Shown: positions 12,680 through 24,943, counted from the stretch's first letter. The stretch: DNA of 64,000 nt from Lepidurus packardi (GCA_023053545.1 JAKZAN010000001.1:8266565-8330564), one strand, 5' to 3'. Notes: generated from the letters alone by a model not told the origin. Numbers and translations are program-made.

Positions 12680-14083
12680 TCAAAGACTCAGGATGTGGCT
12701 TTCTTGAGAATTCTCTCTTTCAACCCGAAGCCTTCCATTCACATCAAGGGCAGCTTCCTGTCCTCCATCTCGAACTACCAAATGCTCGCCATCGAAATGC
12801 ATGCGTCGAGAAGATGAATCGTCCCTTGCTTGAATTCTGCGAAGATACATGTGTCTTCCTTTTCCAGTACTCGTACAGGATGCTGTCATGTACAAAAAAG
12901 ACGTACGCACTTGCAGATTTCCCGATGAAGGGCAAAGGCGTACTTCAATACCTTTACCCTCGTTAGAAATTCTACATCAACGTGAAAACACGTTATTTAA
13001 CGTAAATTGTGACGAGTCATACATTCTTACTTGGTAACGCCGTCGTGTCGCTGCTCAATGACATATTCCCCAACTTGGCAGAGGCCAGGTTGGAAAAAAA
13101 TACGCGGCATATCCACTTCTACCAAATCCGGATTGTCAAGAAAAGTTGACTTAATGGTGGAGTCGTTAATTATGCGAAACTGATCAATCGAGGTCCGAAC
13201 TCCAGCAATATCCAATAGATATGCCACACTTAGGGGATTCGCCGAAAAGCTTATCCCTTTGTGCCACATCTTTACTTGTCTGCACAATAAAAGCGTTAAT
13301 ATTTTCTCGACTAAAGTATCACTTTTATCTTGATTCACCTTCGATGGCCGTGGCGTGTTAGCATTGTCAAATGGACCTTCTCACGATGGTACCAAAGTCT
13401 GGCAGCCGGATGAAGTATAGCCAAAGTTTGGCAATGTAATCCAACCGTCAATGTAATCTATAGTGGAAAAGTAAGAAAAATAAAGTAAGAAGATACATTT
13501 TGAGATTTACCTTATCACAGCAAAGAAGGAGGGTACCATGGTTACTAATCTCAACCCTTACTCCCTTCGCAAGTTGCCACTGTATGTTGCCATTGGGGTT
13601 AGTCGTGGAAAGCGGTAACTCTGGATTCACAGCAATTTGGAGCTGATTAAGTTGGTCGACGAGCTCGTCGTCCGTTCCCGAAACTTGATTTCTTTCCCCG
13701 CTGCCATAAGAAACTGACATCGGTGATGTCTCCAAGGTCTCCACCATACTGAGAAAACTCATTTCATTCTCACATTGCGATTGTTGCGTAGCATTGTCGG
13801 TTGTATGGATATACTCAGGGGTGGGGTAGGTAATATTAGGTAAAGGTAGGCATACAATGTACGCGGAATAATTGGGTTGGACTTGCATGGGGTGCTCAAA
13901 GTTTTGGTAGAGCCACAGTGGCATTTGGGCATAAGGATAAGGCATAGGTTGAATTGGCTAAGGATCGAACGGGATAGGTCATGTACGCATACTTGAATCT
14001 ATTATACAGACATTAGTACTTACCAGTGGATTTTGAGCTACAGTTAACGGCAAAGGCTGCATTAATTGATAAGCAAAGTCCAT
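12680..14083 (-). CDS. uncharacterised protein with two conserved-looking C-terminal blocks
   Basis: Start at 14083 (MDFAYQLMQPLPLTVAQNPL), five or so exons in phase, stop near 12680. The N-terminal half is Pro/Tyr/Gln-rich and looks disordered (MPYPYAQMPLWLYQNF). The C-terminal half is well structured: a block ending in GTLLLCCDK, joined to ITLTVGLHCQTLAILHPAAR; then VKMWHKGISFSANPLSVAYL followed by LLDIAGVRTS; and a final exon with RMHFDGEHLVVRDGGQEAAL. The repeated pattern of short beta-rich motifs naming a sequence element and a polarity (ISNHGTLL, LDVNGRLRVE) suggests a beta-sandwich. I do not recognise a named family. No signal peptide or membrane segment, so probably intracellular. Confidence 0.7.
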
Positions 14084-14352
14084 GCTTTCACTACTAAAAT
14101 TGGCCTACTCTGAATTTTGAGCCTGAATTTTGTCACCTCACTGGAGACGTTTCTTCATGCCGCATACAAAGCAAGTGCAGTCCAAAGTAACAATGAACTT
14201 GGATAACAATGAAAAAAGGGCTTCAAAGTTGTAGGTTTAAGTGCAGGGATATTTGGGAGAGTATACGATAGTATAAGGGAGATTCAGCAATTCCGTTTTC
14301 TTGTTAATTTCCTTGGAAATTCCGCCTGCTGGTCACGTGGTTTCCGTTTTAG

Positions 14353-16339
14353 ATGTCGCTTCCAACGCTTTGTTGTGATTTGGGTCCTTTCGCGAATCAT
14401 TGGGTCTCCGTTTTTAGCATTTTTGACAGAAAACTACAATTAATGGCTGTAGTACTAAGTACGGATCGTAACGTTAACAAGATAGCGTTATGCTCGGCTA
14501 TATTTGCGGGTTTCGCTTATGTAGGCTACTCCGTGGTAAAGTCTGCGTTTTGCAGACGAAAGCGCCATAGGCATCAATCCGGACGGAGCACCGGAAAAGG
14601 TTAGGCAATAAAATAAAGTAAAAAAAAATTCTTAATGTCGCCCTTATTATATTAGAAGATGAACATCAAATAGTATTCCGGCGTTTGTCGCAAACTACTC
14701 AAACCGACGTGATGCTAGGCAACCTGGATATGAGCAACTTGGAAAAGATCACCTTTCGACCGTTGTCAGTGCAAGAGCGAATCCGAGAGCTAAATGTAAA
14801 AGCTCATCAGTTCGCGGATGCTGTATTGGCTATCTCCAGTAACGGAGGTTCTCCTAAACATACCGGCTTTGGTGCTAGAAGCCTTCAAGTAAAATTTATA
14901 ATATGCCACTTGCTCGTTTATTCTAATATGTAATGTTAAAGCCGTCGCCCTTTAGCTCGCCTCGCATATTAAGCCCTGTGGATGTCCGCCACTTTGCACA
15001 TAGTCATTCCTCTGAGAACTTGGCATTCCGAGATGGGGAAACTCCCGTTGGTTCGCCTATACGACAAAGATGGAATCGGCGATCGTTGAAAACTAAAAAG
15101 GTCGAGTTACCCCCACAAGTAGTCGCATGATGCTTCTTTGTTGTTACGGAGTAAAACTTTTAATAATGCTAGGTCGAGCAGGATGAAGAGAAAAAAGAAA
15201 CGCTAAATATCGAAGAAGAAGAACGTTTAAAAGCTTCCGTGTCAAAGTTAGATGGTCAAGGAGGGTAAGTTGTCGCCTTAACAGCTTTGCTTAAATTGAA
15301 GAGAAAACCTTTAAGGAGGTTGAGCTCAGCTGAGGCAGAAGCCCTCGTTAGTTTGCTAAGTAGCAAAGACTTGGCGTCGGTTACCCGTTGTCTAATTGTG
15401 ATCTCAAATTGTGCTGCATTTACCGCCAGCCAGGTAAAACTTCTGTGTAAATTCTCTTTCGGTTTACTGGATTGTTCGTAATTGTAGAACGCATTGAGGG
15501 AGGCTGGGTGCCTGTCTCGTTTGCAGCAATTGTTGGTCAATTCGAGTACGGATGTTCAAAAAGCAGCAACGCAAGCTATATCCAACTTGGCTTTGAACGA
15601 AGAAAATATCAAAGAGTTGAAAGTAAGTGTTAAAACTACCATAATCTGTTCTGCTACACTTCATATTTCTTTAGCTTGGAGCGACGGTATTATCCATTAT
15701 GATACAACGAGCGTCTGTAGATGACGATTTGCTGCTGAGTTGGCTCATAACGCTTACGAATATCGCTGTTTTCCCTATCTGGCACAAGGAAATTATTCTA
15801 TGCATTCCGAGGCTACATTTCCTGATGGATACCGCTGTGCAAGGGGGCCGCTACTTTCCTACGGCACTTCAAACGTGCAAATTGCTTGTAAATCTCTCCT
15901 GTAATGATGAACTTGTTCCGTTTTTATTGGCAGCTCAAGTAATTAGTTTTATCTTATTTTTCTATAGAAATATTTAACCAATGATTTTGTATAGGCTCCA
16001 GTTAAATTGATATACATAGTGGATACGAATACACCTGACGAGTTAATGTTGCGAGTTATGACGTGGTTGGCAAATGTGGCGGTAGTGACGAAACGACTAG
16101 GGATTGAGCCCATCGCTTTGCCTGCATTTGATAAAGCGCCTGCACCTGATACTTTGTACAATTTTCTCACTTCTTTTCGTATTTAATTTAATTTTTGTCT
16201 CAGTTATGCGGCACTGTTCGGTGTCGCGCAGAGGGAGCGTTTGTTGTGGAAAACAGACCTCATAGCAACCGAGCATTCCGTTGAAGATATTCGATTTCAA
16301 GCAAAGCGTTTTTACGATGCCGTCAAAGAAGAGCCTTGA
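14353..16339 (+). CDS. armadillo-repeat mitochondrial protein, ARMC10/ARMCX-like
   Basis: Two in-frame starts are possible, at 14353 and 14443. The second places a single hydrophobic segment (KIALCSAIFAGFAYVGYSVV) followed by a basic patch (CRRKRHRHQ) near the N-terminus, as in ARMC10/ARMCX proteins, which are anchored in the mitochondrial outer membrane this way. Armadillo-type helices follow from about 15260: EAEALVSLLSSKDLASVTRC, QAISNLALNEENIKELK, LLVNLSCNDELVPFL, LMLRVMTWLANVAV. The last exon ends at the TGA 16337-16339. Known relatives affect mitochondrial trafficking and dynamics; the exact role here is inferred from family resemblance. It sits 0.4 kb from TOMM6, another outer-membrane protein gene on the same strand. 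Confidence 0.75.
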
Positions 16340-16716
16340 TATTTAATAAGGCTGAAACGACTTTATCGTCTTAACTTATTATTAAAAATATGAAGATGAA
16401 GTCTAGTCAAATCAGCAGCAAAATCCACTTTCCGTCTGGTTTATTATCAACTTATGTAGCTAAGGCCACATGATCTTTATGTGGAGTTGTTATTTGGATG
16501 TTTCGCGCTTTGTATTGCTAAATCACTCGTTATTATAGCTGAATCGAACTTAATCGAATTGTTTTATGAACTTTATTCCCGACACTTTTTTTCATACGCC
16601 ACCTAACGGATTCTGAAACTACTTCCTGAATAAGTATTTACATCACGGGCTTAACTCTCAGGCTCGTGCTGGTCGCGTGTTTCTCTGCTCATTTTCTTAC
16701 CAGAAATTAGGTTAAA

Positions 16717-16983
16717 ATGGCGAAAGGAAAGTCTGGCGTCTTTGCTTCAATAAAGGATCTCTATAGCGACCCTTATAAATGGTAATAGTAACAAGATCTG
16801 TATTACCCAATCATTGTTATTTAATGCCCTGAATACTTCATACGACACTATGTTTGGTTTTATGTTATTTTTTTGGTCTCTCTTAGGTCTTTAGTAAAAA
16901 GCGTGGCTTTATTTGCCCTGGGTGTTAGAATAGCCCGCGAATGCATTGGAATGGATCTAATGGCTTCCCCACTGCCGCAATAG
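16717..16983 (+). CDS. TOMM6: mitochondrial import receptor subunit TOM6
   Basis: A two-exon mini-gene too short for routine ORF calling. Exon 1 (from ATG 16717) encodes MAKGKSGVFASIKDLYSDPY and KW. The intron after 16782 ends at a TTAG acceptor near 16887, and reading phase is kept across Trp. Exon 2 encodes SLVKSVALFALGVRIARECI, then GMDLMASPLPQ and a stop at 16981-16983. The single tail transmembrane helix followed by DLMA and a Pro-containing end matches animal TOMM6, a stabiliser of the TOM complex in the outer mitochondrial membrane. Length (53 residues) is slightly under the vertebrate form, through a shorter N-terminal tail. Confidence 0.8.
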
Positions 16984-17259
16984 TTTGCAGCGCGAAAGAA
17001 CAAGATTATTTAGTCCGAATGTCTGGTTTTTCATCTGTGGATGTATCTTTTATTAATCAAGTCCAAAAGCCGGCTTGAGTTAAGCGTTTCACTTCGAATT
17101 TGAATACAGCAATATAAATCAAGTTCATGCGTATCCTTTATGGCAAATAGATTTGCCTTGTCAGAATAAAACAATCTCTAGTCTGGAGGGCGTTTGCATT
17201 TCCTCTCGGATAACGCTCGAAACGTCCGTCGTACGCGTAGTGACAGTAGTTAATGAGCA

Positions 17260-19117
17260 ATGTTGACTTTAAGCATTGTTTTTCTCTACACCATTCTCAT
17301 AGTTATTGCAAAAACACCCAATGTTGTTTTGATTATAACGGACGACCAGGATTCCGAACTTGGTAGTCTTGTGAGTACGAATTTGTACTATTTCATTAAC
17401 TTAATTAATAATGTTGGTTCATAAGCAGGATTCCATGATCAATGTTAAGAAACATTTGGTAGAGAAAGGAACTTTGTTTTCAAATACTTTTTCCACGACG
17501 CCTATCTGTTGTCCCAGTAGGGCTTCGTTATTAACTGGCCAATATGCCCACAATCACGAAGTACATGGTAATTCACTTGAGGCCAATTGCAACGGTCCAT
17601 TTTGGCAAAATTTCTCAGAAAAACGCACATTGGGAGTATATTTGCATCAAAAAGGCTACAAAACGTTCTACGGTGGCAAGTACCTAAACCAGGTAATTTT
17701 TGCGCTAGGAATCACTTCAACTTGATAAAAACTGTTAAACGATTCAGTATGGAAATAAGCAAGCTGGTGGAGTTGAGCATGTTCCCTCCGGATGGACGCA
17801 ATGGTTTGGATTAGTGGGAAATTCCGTGTATTATAACTACACATTGTCGGCCAATGGCCAAACCGAACTGCATGGGACTGATTATGGAAAGGATTATTTG
17901 ACTGATGTAGTGGTACGAAAAGTTACTATTTAAGTTACTATTAAATTTATTATTCTCCTGGTTGTAGACCAGGAGAGCTTTGAAGTTTATTAGGAAGCAC
18001 AGAAACGAGTCTTTTCTAGCTGTTTTAGCCCCTCCTGCGTGCCACGAACCTGTTACACCTGCGCCACAATTTTCGCGCAATTTTTCTCAGTTTCGAGCAC
18101 CAAGAACCCAAAATTTCAACATGTACAGTGGAAAAGTAATCCTATTTTAATACTTCTTGGGTCTAAAATAGAAGTCGGGTTTAGAGTAAGCACTGGCTTT
18201 TACGCCAGCTACCGAAAGAGTTGGACAGCGAAGTACTTGGTCGGGTCGACGAAGTATTTCGCAATCGCTGGCGAACCTTACTTTCCGTTGATGAAATGGT
18301 TGACAAGGTTGTGCGAATGCTTCGTAAATTAGAGTTACTTGATTCCACGTATATCGTTTTTACCTCTGATCATGGCTACCATCTAGGTGATAATCATATT
18401 TTAAAAAATTAAATTCTAGTTTAGAATAATTATATTCAAAGGACAATTTGGTATGCCGTTGGACAAGCGGTTACCGTATGAGTTTGATATTCGAGTACCG
18501 ATGATAGTACGAGGTCCACGAGTATCTGCCAATGTGGTCAACAAATTGCCGGTACTGAACATAGACTTGGCACCAACTGTTTTAGAAATGGCGGGAATCA
18601 CTGTGCCCGAGCAAATGGATGGTTTATCTTTTCTTGGAAAAGAATGGAATGTGAATAGCGTTTTGGCTATGAGAACTTTTATTGTTGAATACTGGGGTAG
18701 CGAAGCGTCCAAAACTGTCGACGAAGCTTGCGGAACTAAAACAGGGGTTTCAGTAATTACCATTTCTTTTCGAATATTTACCTATAATTTATTATTAAAC
18801 TTCCAGACCTGTCAACAAAAATTCGCTTGCAAATGCCAGGACGCGGAAAACAATACCTATTCTTGTCTGCGATATTTGAACGGTTTTGAAAACGCTATTT
18901 ACTGCGAATTCCAAGATGACGAAGTAAATCGACTACGAAAAAGTTCAGAATATCTTATTTCATCTTTTAGAAATTCGTGGAATTGTATGATTTAAACACG
19001 GATCCATACCAAGTAGACAACTTAGTGGTTAAGAATGAGGTAGCAGATAAGCTGCTTTCGTACTCTAAAGTTTTAAGTCGACTTCGCCTTTGCCAAGGAA
19101 AAAAGTGCAATGAATAA
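17260..19117 (+). CDS. GNS: N-acetylglucosamine-6-sulfatase
   Basis: Lysosomal sulfatase that removes 6-sulfate from N-acetylglucosamine in heparan and keratan sulfate. The start at 17260 was chosen because it gives an uninterrupted leader (MLTLSIVFLYTILIVIA) running straight into the metal-binding core NVVLIITDDQD. The sulfatase signature with the formylglycine cysteine is at about 17503 (TPICCPSRASLLTGQY), followed by the HNHEVHGN segment, GYKTFYGGKYLNQ, a second signature-type stretch DHGYHLGDNH near 18370, and KRLPYEFDIRVPMIVRGP. The cysteine-rich C-terminal part (QKFACKCQDAENNTYSCLRY) also fits GNS. The stop is at 19115-19117, only about 60 bases from the end of the convergent MRPS25 gene. 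Confidence 0.9.
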
Positions 19118-19176
19118 TGACTTTGAATTCATTTTACTTTGTATTGCAGCTAAAATTAGATAATGGGGTGGTACTC

Positions 19177-19860
19177 CTATAACTCGTCCTGCTTCTGGAA
19201 TCGATATTTCCCTCGCCAGGCTTTGGGCAAAGGAACAACACTTGGGCAAGGGATCTGGCCAGGAATTTCGCAAATACAGTGACGGTCACAGCCTTTACCA
19301 AAATTGGCCGGATTGTCTTTCTTTTCAGCTGCACGGATCTCAGCGTCCAAGACAGCTCTAAACAACATCAACATAGTTATGTAAAGCTTTGTAAGATGTC
19401 TATTGTTCATACTCGGGTTTGCAAATTATTTTTTTGACGCGTTCTACGATTTCTTCTTTGCTTTTGCTGTCCACGTCCATAAGAATCTCTTCACCGTTCT
19501 CTAGAAGATATCATTAATTAACCGTACCCATTGTTAGCGTTTTTAATGTTACCTAAGTAACAAGTTATGAATGGCGAAGGGGAAAGGTTTTTGAAAGTGA
19601 TGACTTGAACAGATGGATTCTTGTACTGCAACTGAGGCAAATGCCAGAAAACGAATTCTCTATAAAGTACAAACATTGTTTTGTTCAGTTATTTTACAGC
19701 TAGCAATACGAATTTCAACTTACCTGGCCCCTGCATGGTGCTCTTCCCGTGTGTTGTAATTCAGGGAGAAAATTCGAACGTTGTTCTTCAGAATCAGCCT
19801 ACTGGCATCGAGGTAATTCACTGTTCTCCGAACTGGAGCTAGTCCTTTCATGAACGGCAT
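19177..19860 (-). CDS. MRPS25: mitochondrial ribosomal protein S25 (mS25)
   Basis: Start at 19860 gives [20 protein letters not shown]. Further exons carry [60 protein letters not shown] and, in the last exon, [20 protein letters not shown] with the ending [13 protein letters not shown] and a TAG at 19177-19179. This pattern (NYNT, ARRFVFW, PQ.QYKNP, CPS.VPLPK) is that of the small-subunit mitoribosome protein mS25. Four exons with short introns. It runs convergently to GNS and shares a 0.7 kb upstream region with the next plus-strand gene. Confidence 0.92.
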
Positions 19861-20601
19861 GATTAGTTCGTGGAAAGAAAAAGATTATAGGATCTCTTGA
19901 CTCTTGTTTACGTTTGCATTTGTCTCCCTAACTGTATTGGACTAAAAAGCAAACCCAATACCGCGAAGATTTAACCAAATTATCTAAAGCGTGAACCGCG
20001 AATGGGAATATCGCAATTTGCAAGCGCATTTCCAGAAATGACTTCCGTGTTACTTTTACCCCAAAACTATGCCGTTCATTTCTTAGTTACTTTGTGTACT
20101 TATTAAAAAATAATTATAATGTAATCTAAGTCTACTGATTTTTTTTTATAAACTAAGAACGACGTTTTTAATGGTAATGAAAATTCATTAAAATTAACAG
20201 AATTGCTGACAGAACGCACGCAACGAAGAATGGAAATGAAATGATAAATGGAAATGAAGAATGGAACGAATGTAGTACACGAACTAGGTGAACCACACGC
20301 TAAATGCCTAAATTGTTATGCATAAGTTGCGGAACCTAATTTTTGTTACGAAATGGAAAGGTTACACGCAACTAGAGTCAGTTCACGTACCTACTTGCGT
20401 CGTTGGCAAGAAAAATGTTTTGTTTACCTAATAGTCGGTAACATGGAACATATCACGTTCATATCTTCAATTTCTTATAAACACAAAGGGGACAGCACGT
20501 AGTTCTTTGCAAATCTGCGTATATATGCCCAAACTTTTTCTATCCCATGTTTATCTTGCGTTCACTACCTTAGTCCTGGAAAGTAACAAGAAATACACCG
20601 A
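19861..20601. other. divergent promoter region
   Basis: Region between MRPS25 (minus) and the orphan secreted gene (plus). AT-rich; short direct repeats of the form GGAAATGAA near 20230-20260. No TATA box placed correctly for either gene was recognised. Confidence 0.45.
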
Positions 20602-22613
20602 ATGGAAAAAAGTTATCGTCGTTTAAGGCCCCTAAGGGTTTGGAGGATCTTCCTACTCCTCTTGCTTTGTTGTTGCGTGACGTACATTCGAGCGCAGTCA
20701 GACAATTTCTGTAAAGTTGCCCGTGCTTCCGATGAAGGTATATGCATTCATTATTATGTGGTACCACTTACTTGTATTAAATATTTAATTAGGCTTCAGT
20801 GATATTGACAGAGTCATCGCTGAACTGTCTAGCCGCAAGACTTGCGTCATCATCCCTATAGATGCGAGAAACATAACTTCTGCATTAAGCAAATGCTTCA
20901 CTACGCCGGGATGTTTTCAAGGACCATTTTTGTCCATCACGTGGTCATTTGAATCTGAAACTGACGAACCTGTAAAAACGTAGTTCCCTTCATACTTTAC
21001 TTTGCTACTTTATTGCTAAATAGTGGACATGGGGAGGTTTCGAAGCTGCAACTTGCCATTTATCAGACTCTTCAGGCAATGAAGTGAGCAAAGATGATAT
21101 TTGCGGAAGTGCAGGAAACAAAATCATCGTTTATGACTCACATACTTCAGAAATTCATAAGTAAATGTTAATTCTTTCATGAAATGTAAAACTACTTTTG
21201 GAGGGGATATAGTTTGTGCGCATCATCCGAATTTTCGACTACAGCCTACTTTTTCGGAAAACCTGGTAAAAATGTAGGGTCTTACACACTGCAGATTACA
21301 AGAAAGAATTTGGGAAGGATGTTAGATTTGGTTCTTCTTTGTGAGACAAGTAGGTACAATAAGTTAGTGCTATCTGATTTATTTATGATAATGAATTGTA
21401 GCCTTCGATACCGTAACAACAATTACGATGCCTTCTATTCCTGGTGATACTCTTACCTTCTTGGTTCCTACGGGGACGCTTGAACCACGATCACTCACCT
21501 GGATACTGGTACCTCTACTTTATTTAGTTTTGCGGTCTTCAATAACCCATACTTTAGCGACAACCAGACGATAGCGATGTAACTAATAGGCCTGGAAGAG
21601 ACGCTGCTGAAGATCCAACAACGCTGAACGCTGTCTGCAAGGTTTTGGGGTATTCGGACACTAAGGATGTTTGCGACTCTGGGGATATTATTTTTACAGG
21701 TGCAGTGTACCCCGATAAGAATAGCGGTGACCCAGTTATGGCCACCAATACCTCGTAAATTTTGATTTCAGATCGGGATAATCGTTTTATGCGAGATTGT
21801 ATGTAGATGGTGTAATGAACCAGTCGCTTTTTCGGGACCTTTAATTTTACCGTATTGGCAGCAACAAGCCGTATTCATCTACACGATCAGTTCTCCAACC
21901 AGCGTCAATATATATTTGGAATGCAAAACTTTTCCAGGTAAATGTCTTTGCGTTTTATACAAAAACTGCAGTTTTTATTTCATGGACTTGTAGCCATCCA
22001 AAATTGCGAGACCCACGGCTTGCTTATAGAAGGAACATTAGCCAATAAAGCGAGACATGTGCCATTTTATTTTCCTCTTTGTAGCTCTTCTGAATTTCTT
22101 CCGTTCTACAATCCCGTACGCATTGATTTGAGCGTAAGTTAAAACATCGCCTACTTCGGAAAAATAATAATTTGCTATAACAACTTAGCTTACATGCTCT
22201 TACGAAAACGGTATTTCGACGTTTTACGGCAAAGGTCCAGTTCTCTTTCCTTCGAAAGCATCGATACCAAACGGCTTCTGCGGTAACGAAGTTTTTGATG
22301 GCGAAATTTACACCAGTGGCGTTAACATAGTTAACACTTACTACTATCCAGACGGGTAAGTTCTTTAACATTCTGGTCTTTAACGTAATACATATTCTGT
22401 GATTCTCGCTGTTGTCTTGTCACCATCTTCTTTGCCGTATTGCGGTGCAGGGCATGCGAAGCTTACCTATCCGGAAATATAGAACTGTACCTGTTTTTGT
22501 TGAATGAAGACGACAATCACGAATGGGTTATGAATCATACTTTGCTAGTTCGAAACTTCTTTAAAGGTCCGAACTTACAGTTGCATTACGGTAGATACAA
22601 ACCAACTCAATGA
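20602..22613 (+). CDS. orphan secreted Cys-rich protein, possibly CUB-like
   Basis: Start 20602 gives a basic N-terminus and a strong hydrophobic core (WRIFLLLLLCCCVTYIRA), read as a signal peptide. Exons joined in phase: 20602-20736, then GFSDIDRVIAELSSRKTC, ITSALSKCFTTPGCFQGPF, and WTWGGFEAATCHLSDSSGNE. Then comes a segment ending NKIIVYDSHTSEIH and continuing LCASSEFSTTAYF, which resembles the turn of a CUB domain. Later exons (21560-22600) repeat the theme of acidic, Cys-spaced beta-like segments (NGFCGNEVFDGEIYTSGVNI). The stop is at 22611-22613. The spacing of cysteines suggests three related extracellular modules, but I do not recognise the family. One or two middle exon borders (21440-21570) are uncertain. 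Confidence 0.65.
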
Positions 22614-23360
22614 ATCAAAAGGTTCAGAAACGTCCCAGCAAGAAACAGTCGAAATTAGCCCTCCAAGCAAAAATAATCTAAATTAAATATTAACCTACTG
22701 CCCTAAGAAAACGGAAGAAATAAATTTTTGATTTTGACAAGTTAAAATATTATCAGGGCTTTCCAATATGTCAATAATTGTCCAGCTACAGCTTCGTTAC
22801 ATTTTACCCCAGAGTTACTACATAAGTTTGTGTACAGTACTTTTATGGACTTATTTCAGGTGTTTATATTATTTGGTTAAAAACTATTATTCCAATCTCA
22901 CCCTATCCCCGTCCTCTTTCGACATGAAAATAAACTTTAAAAAAATACAGCTAAATCCACATCTACAACGTATTTTTACAATTGAATCGGATTAATTCAA
23001 CAATACCGTTTAGCACTGCGCAGAATCAACGTAATTCCCGCGTTCAATGTAAGTAAGGTATAATTTACACTAAGGTATCGTTTAATAGCTTCTCAAGTGT
23101 AAAGAGGTCCCGCGGGGGCATTCCGGCTTCGACATCGAGCGACGTCGTCGGCGTCAGGGTACCGGTTAGAAATAGTAATGCATATAGTAATTAGTTTTCA
23201 GGGTACCATTAGAAATAGTAATGCTTGCCTGTGTAGTGCATGCATAGGTTTAAGTTTAGCAGGTTTAACGTTCACCCATGCAGGTAGGCCGTATAGAATT
23301 TTGGAGTAAATGGCACTTATGACTAGCGTTCACAATTAGTTGACTTTAATGTTTGAAATA
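22614..23360. other. intergenic with a short GC-rich island
   Basis: AT-rich apart from a GC-rich patch at about 23108-23160. A 22-base unit (GGTACC followed by TTAGAAATAGTAATGC) occurs twice, near 23158 and 23202. No gene is supported. Confidence 0.4.
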
Positions 23361-24426
23361 TAGGTGGCAAATTTCTTGAGGCTGTTGAACATCTTGTACC
23401 TTGTGACCCTGATCTGCAAAAGCAAATGAAAGAGGAACCAGACGAAGCGATGGTTGGAAAACTTTCAAGGGCTCCGGAGTGGGTTGCTTTGGTTTAACGA
23501 AAAAGAATATAGGATTGCGGGGAGGACACCAAATTCGACTACGTTTCTACGACAAGGGTGGGCAATAGCCACATGATCGCACTAGGAACTGCGTGTTTCC
23601 TTACGTTTACACCACACTTAAAGCCATGCTGGAAAGTAAAAAGGACAATGACTTACTGTTCGTATTAATCAAGGTAACTTAGACGAAGGGGTGAAACTGA
23701 ATATCTCTCCATTTTGTCTGTTTTTGTTTACAAAGATTGTCACTAAGTTGCATTTACTATAAATTGCATGTACAGCCAAAGTCGCTTACAGAATATCTAA
23801 GCGAACACTTAAGTACGTATATCGAGGAAATAGGGGAAGATATTCGCCTGCTAAAACAAAAAATACCGCGCAATCTGGCACTTCAGCAACTGAACACGGA
23901 CGAGAATTACCTGGCCGGCATCACTCTAACGGCGTTTCGCCATTATCACGCCAGTCGGATAGTCGAACAGGGCTTAGACGAGCTAACTAAGGAAATTGAG
24001 TCTAGAACCGTAAATTGGGCTTTCAGGCCAGCCAAATACGCTTTATATAATATCACTATTGGCACGTAATCAGTTAACTGTCGTCCTAGGAAAAACTATT
24101 TATTGAAGCAGCAGTCTTTCTCAACCATAAAAGTCAAAGAAATCCTGCCGGAGACCCGCAGAATACGAAGAAGTTTTACATTGATCCACGTATCGCTTCA
24201 GCATGGTATCTTAAGAGGGGACTTTTTTCAGTACCATTCCTAAATCTAATGCTCTATAATAATTCTTTTTTTTTTACAAGGAAAAGAAGTGTCACATGGT
24301 TGTCGAGAAAGCCTGGAAACTTCCGTCGAATTGCCAATGCGGAACCGTAGAAGTAGAGCGTCTGGCAAGGGGTCAATCTTTTAGGTTCCACTACAATGAT
24401 GAATACGGAAACGATGAAATTAGTTG
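23361..24426 (+). pseudogene. topoisomerase IB-like gene, compact and broken
   Basis: Three exon-like blocks match the catalytic core of eukaryotic DNA topoisomerase I in order. Block 1 (about 23506-23670): GLRGGHQIRLRFYDKGG, holding equivalents of the first catalytic Arg (codon 23518) and the Lys (23554). Block 2 (23776-24009): NYLAGITLTAFRHYHAS, with the second Arg at 23938. Block 3 (from 24091): EAAVFLNHKSQRNP with the His (24126), and NTKKFYIDPRIASAW with the Tyr nucleophile (24177). Blocks 1-2 and 2-3 join in phase through short introns. The long coiled-coil linker between His and Tyr and about 30 residues between the first Arg and Lys are missing. A TAG at 23566-23568 interrupts block 1 and the upstream reading frame shifts, so it is probably a pseudogene. 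An alternative is a highly diverged working gene with an assembly error. Confidence 0.6.
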
Positions 24427-24935
24427 AAATCGATGAAAAAACGATGAAAATGGGATGAAAGAAATTTCCATAAGAAAATGTATGTATTTAATCTACGTGA
24501 GATCAGAACTAATGAATATTAAACAATGGTGACATTAACATTTTTTTCATATTTACATTAATATTTGCTTAAACTTGTTTTCAAAAACCATATTGTATGG
24601 CACAATATAACATGGGTAACGAAATACACATACTGCACATACACATAGTACAAATATGTACCTTTATTAGCGGTGACAATGTAGCCTTTCAAATGTCTTT
24701 CAAAACATGGCATATAAAAGTCAATCCGTAACTGAGATGCTTTCACTGAACTTCGTGAAAGCCGGACAAGCATTCACATTTCATTTATTTCTAACCGGCA
24801 AAACTTCTCCCAAGAGGGTATACGGAACGGATAAGAGGGAACGGAGTACACAGTAGAAAATTTCAAACCCTTCGATTTTCTCAGAATGCTGTTATATTTG
24901 GATTGTATGAAACGATTCAGAGCATGGATAGTAGG

Positions 24936-24943
24936 TATAAAAG
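24936..24943 (+). promoter_or_regulatory. TATA box of the papain-family protease gene
   Basis: TATAAAAG, 64 bases before the ATG at 25000, with an arthropod-type initiator-like TCATTC downstream. A box of the same sequence stands before the paralogue at 27312. Confidence 0.7.

Noticed and set aside
23108..23160. GC-rich stretch resembling the 5' end of bacterial tmRNA (GGGGCATTCC followed by GGCTTCGAC).
   Set aside because: No matching 3' tRNA-like half, no tag frame, and the surroundings are eukaryotic; taken as chance.
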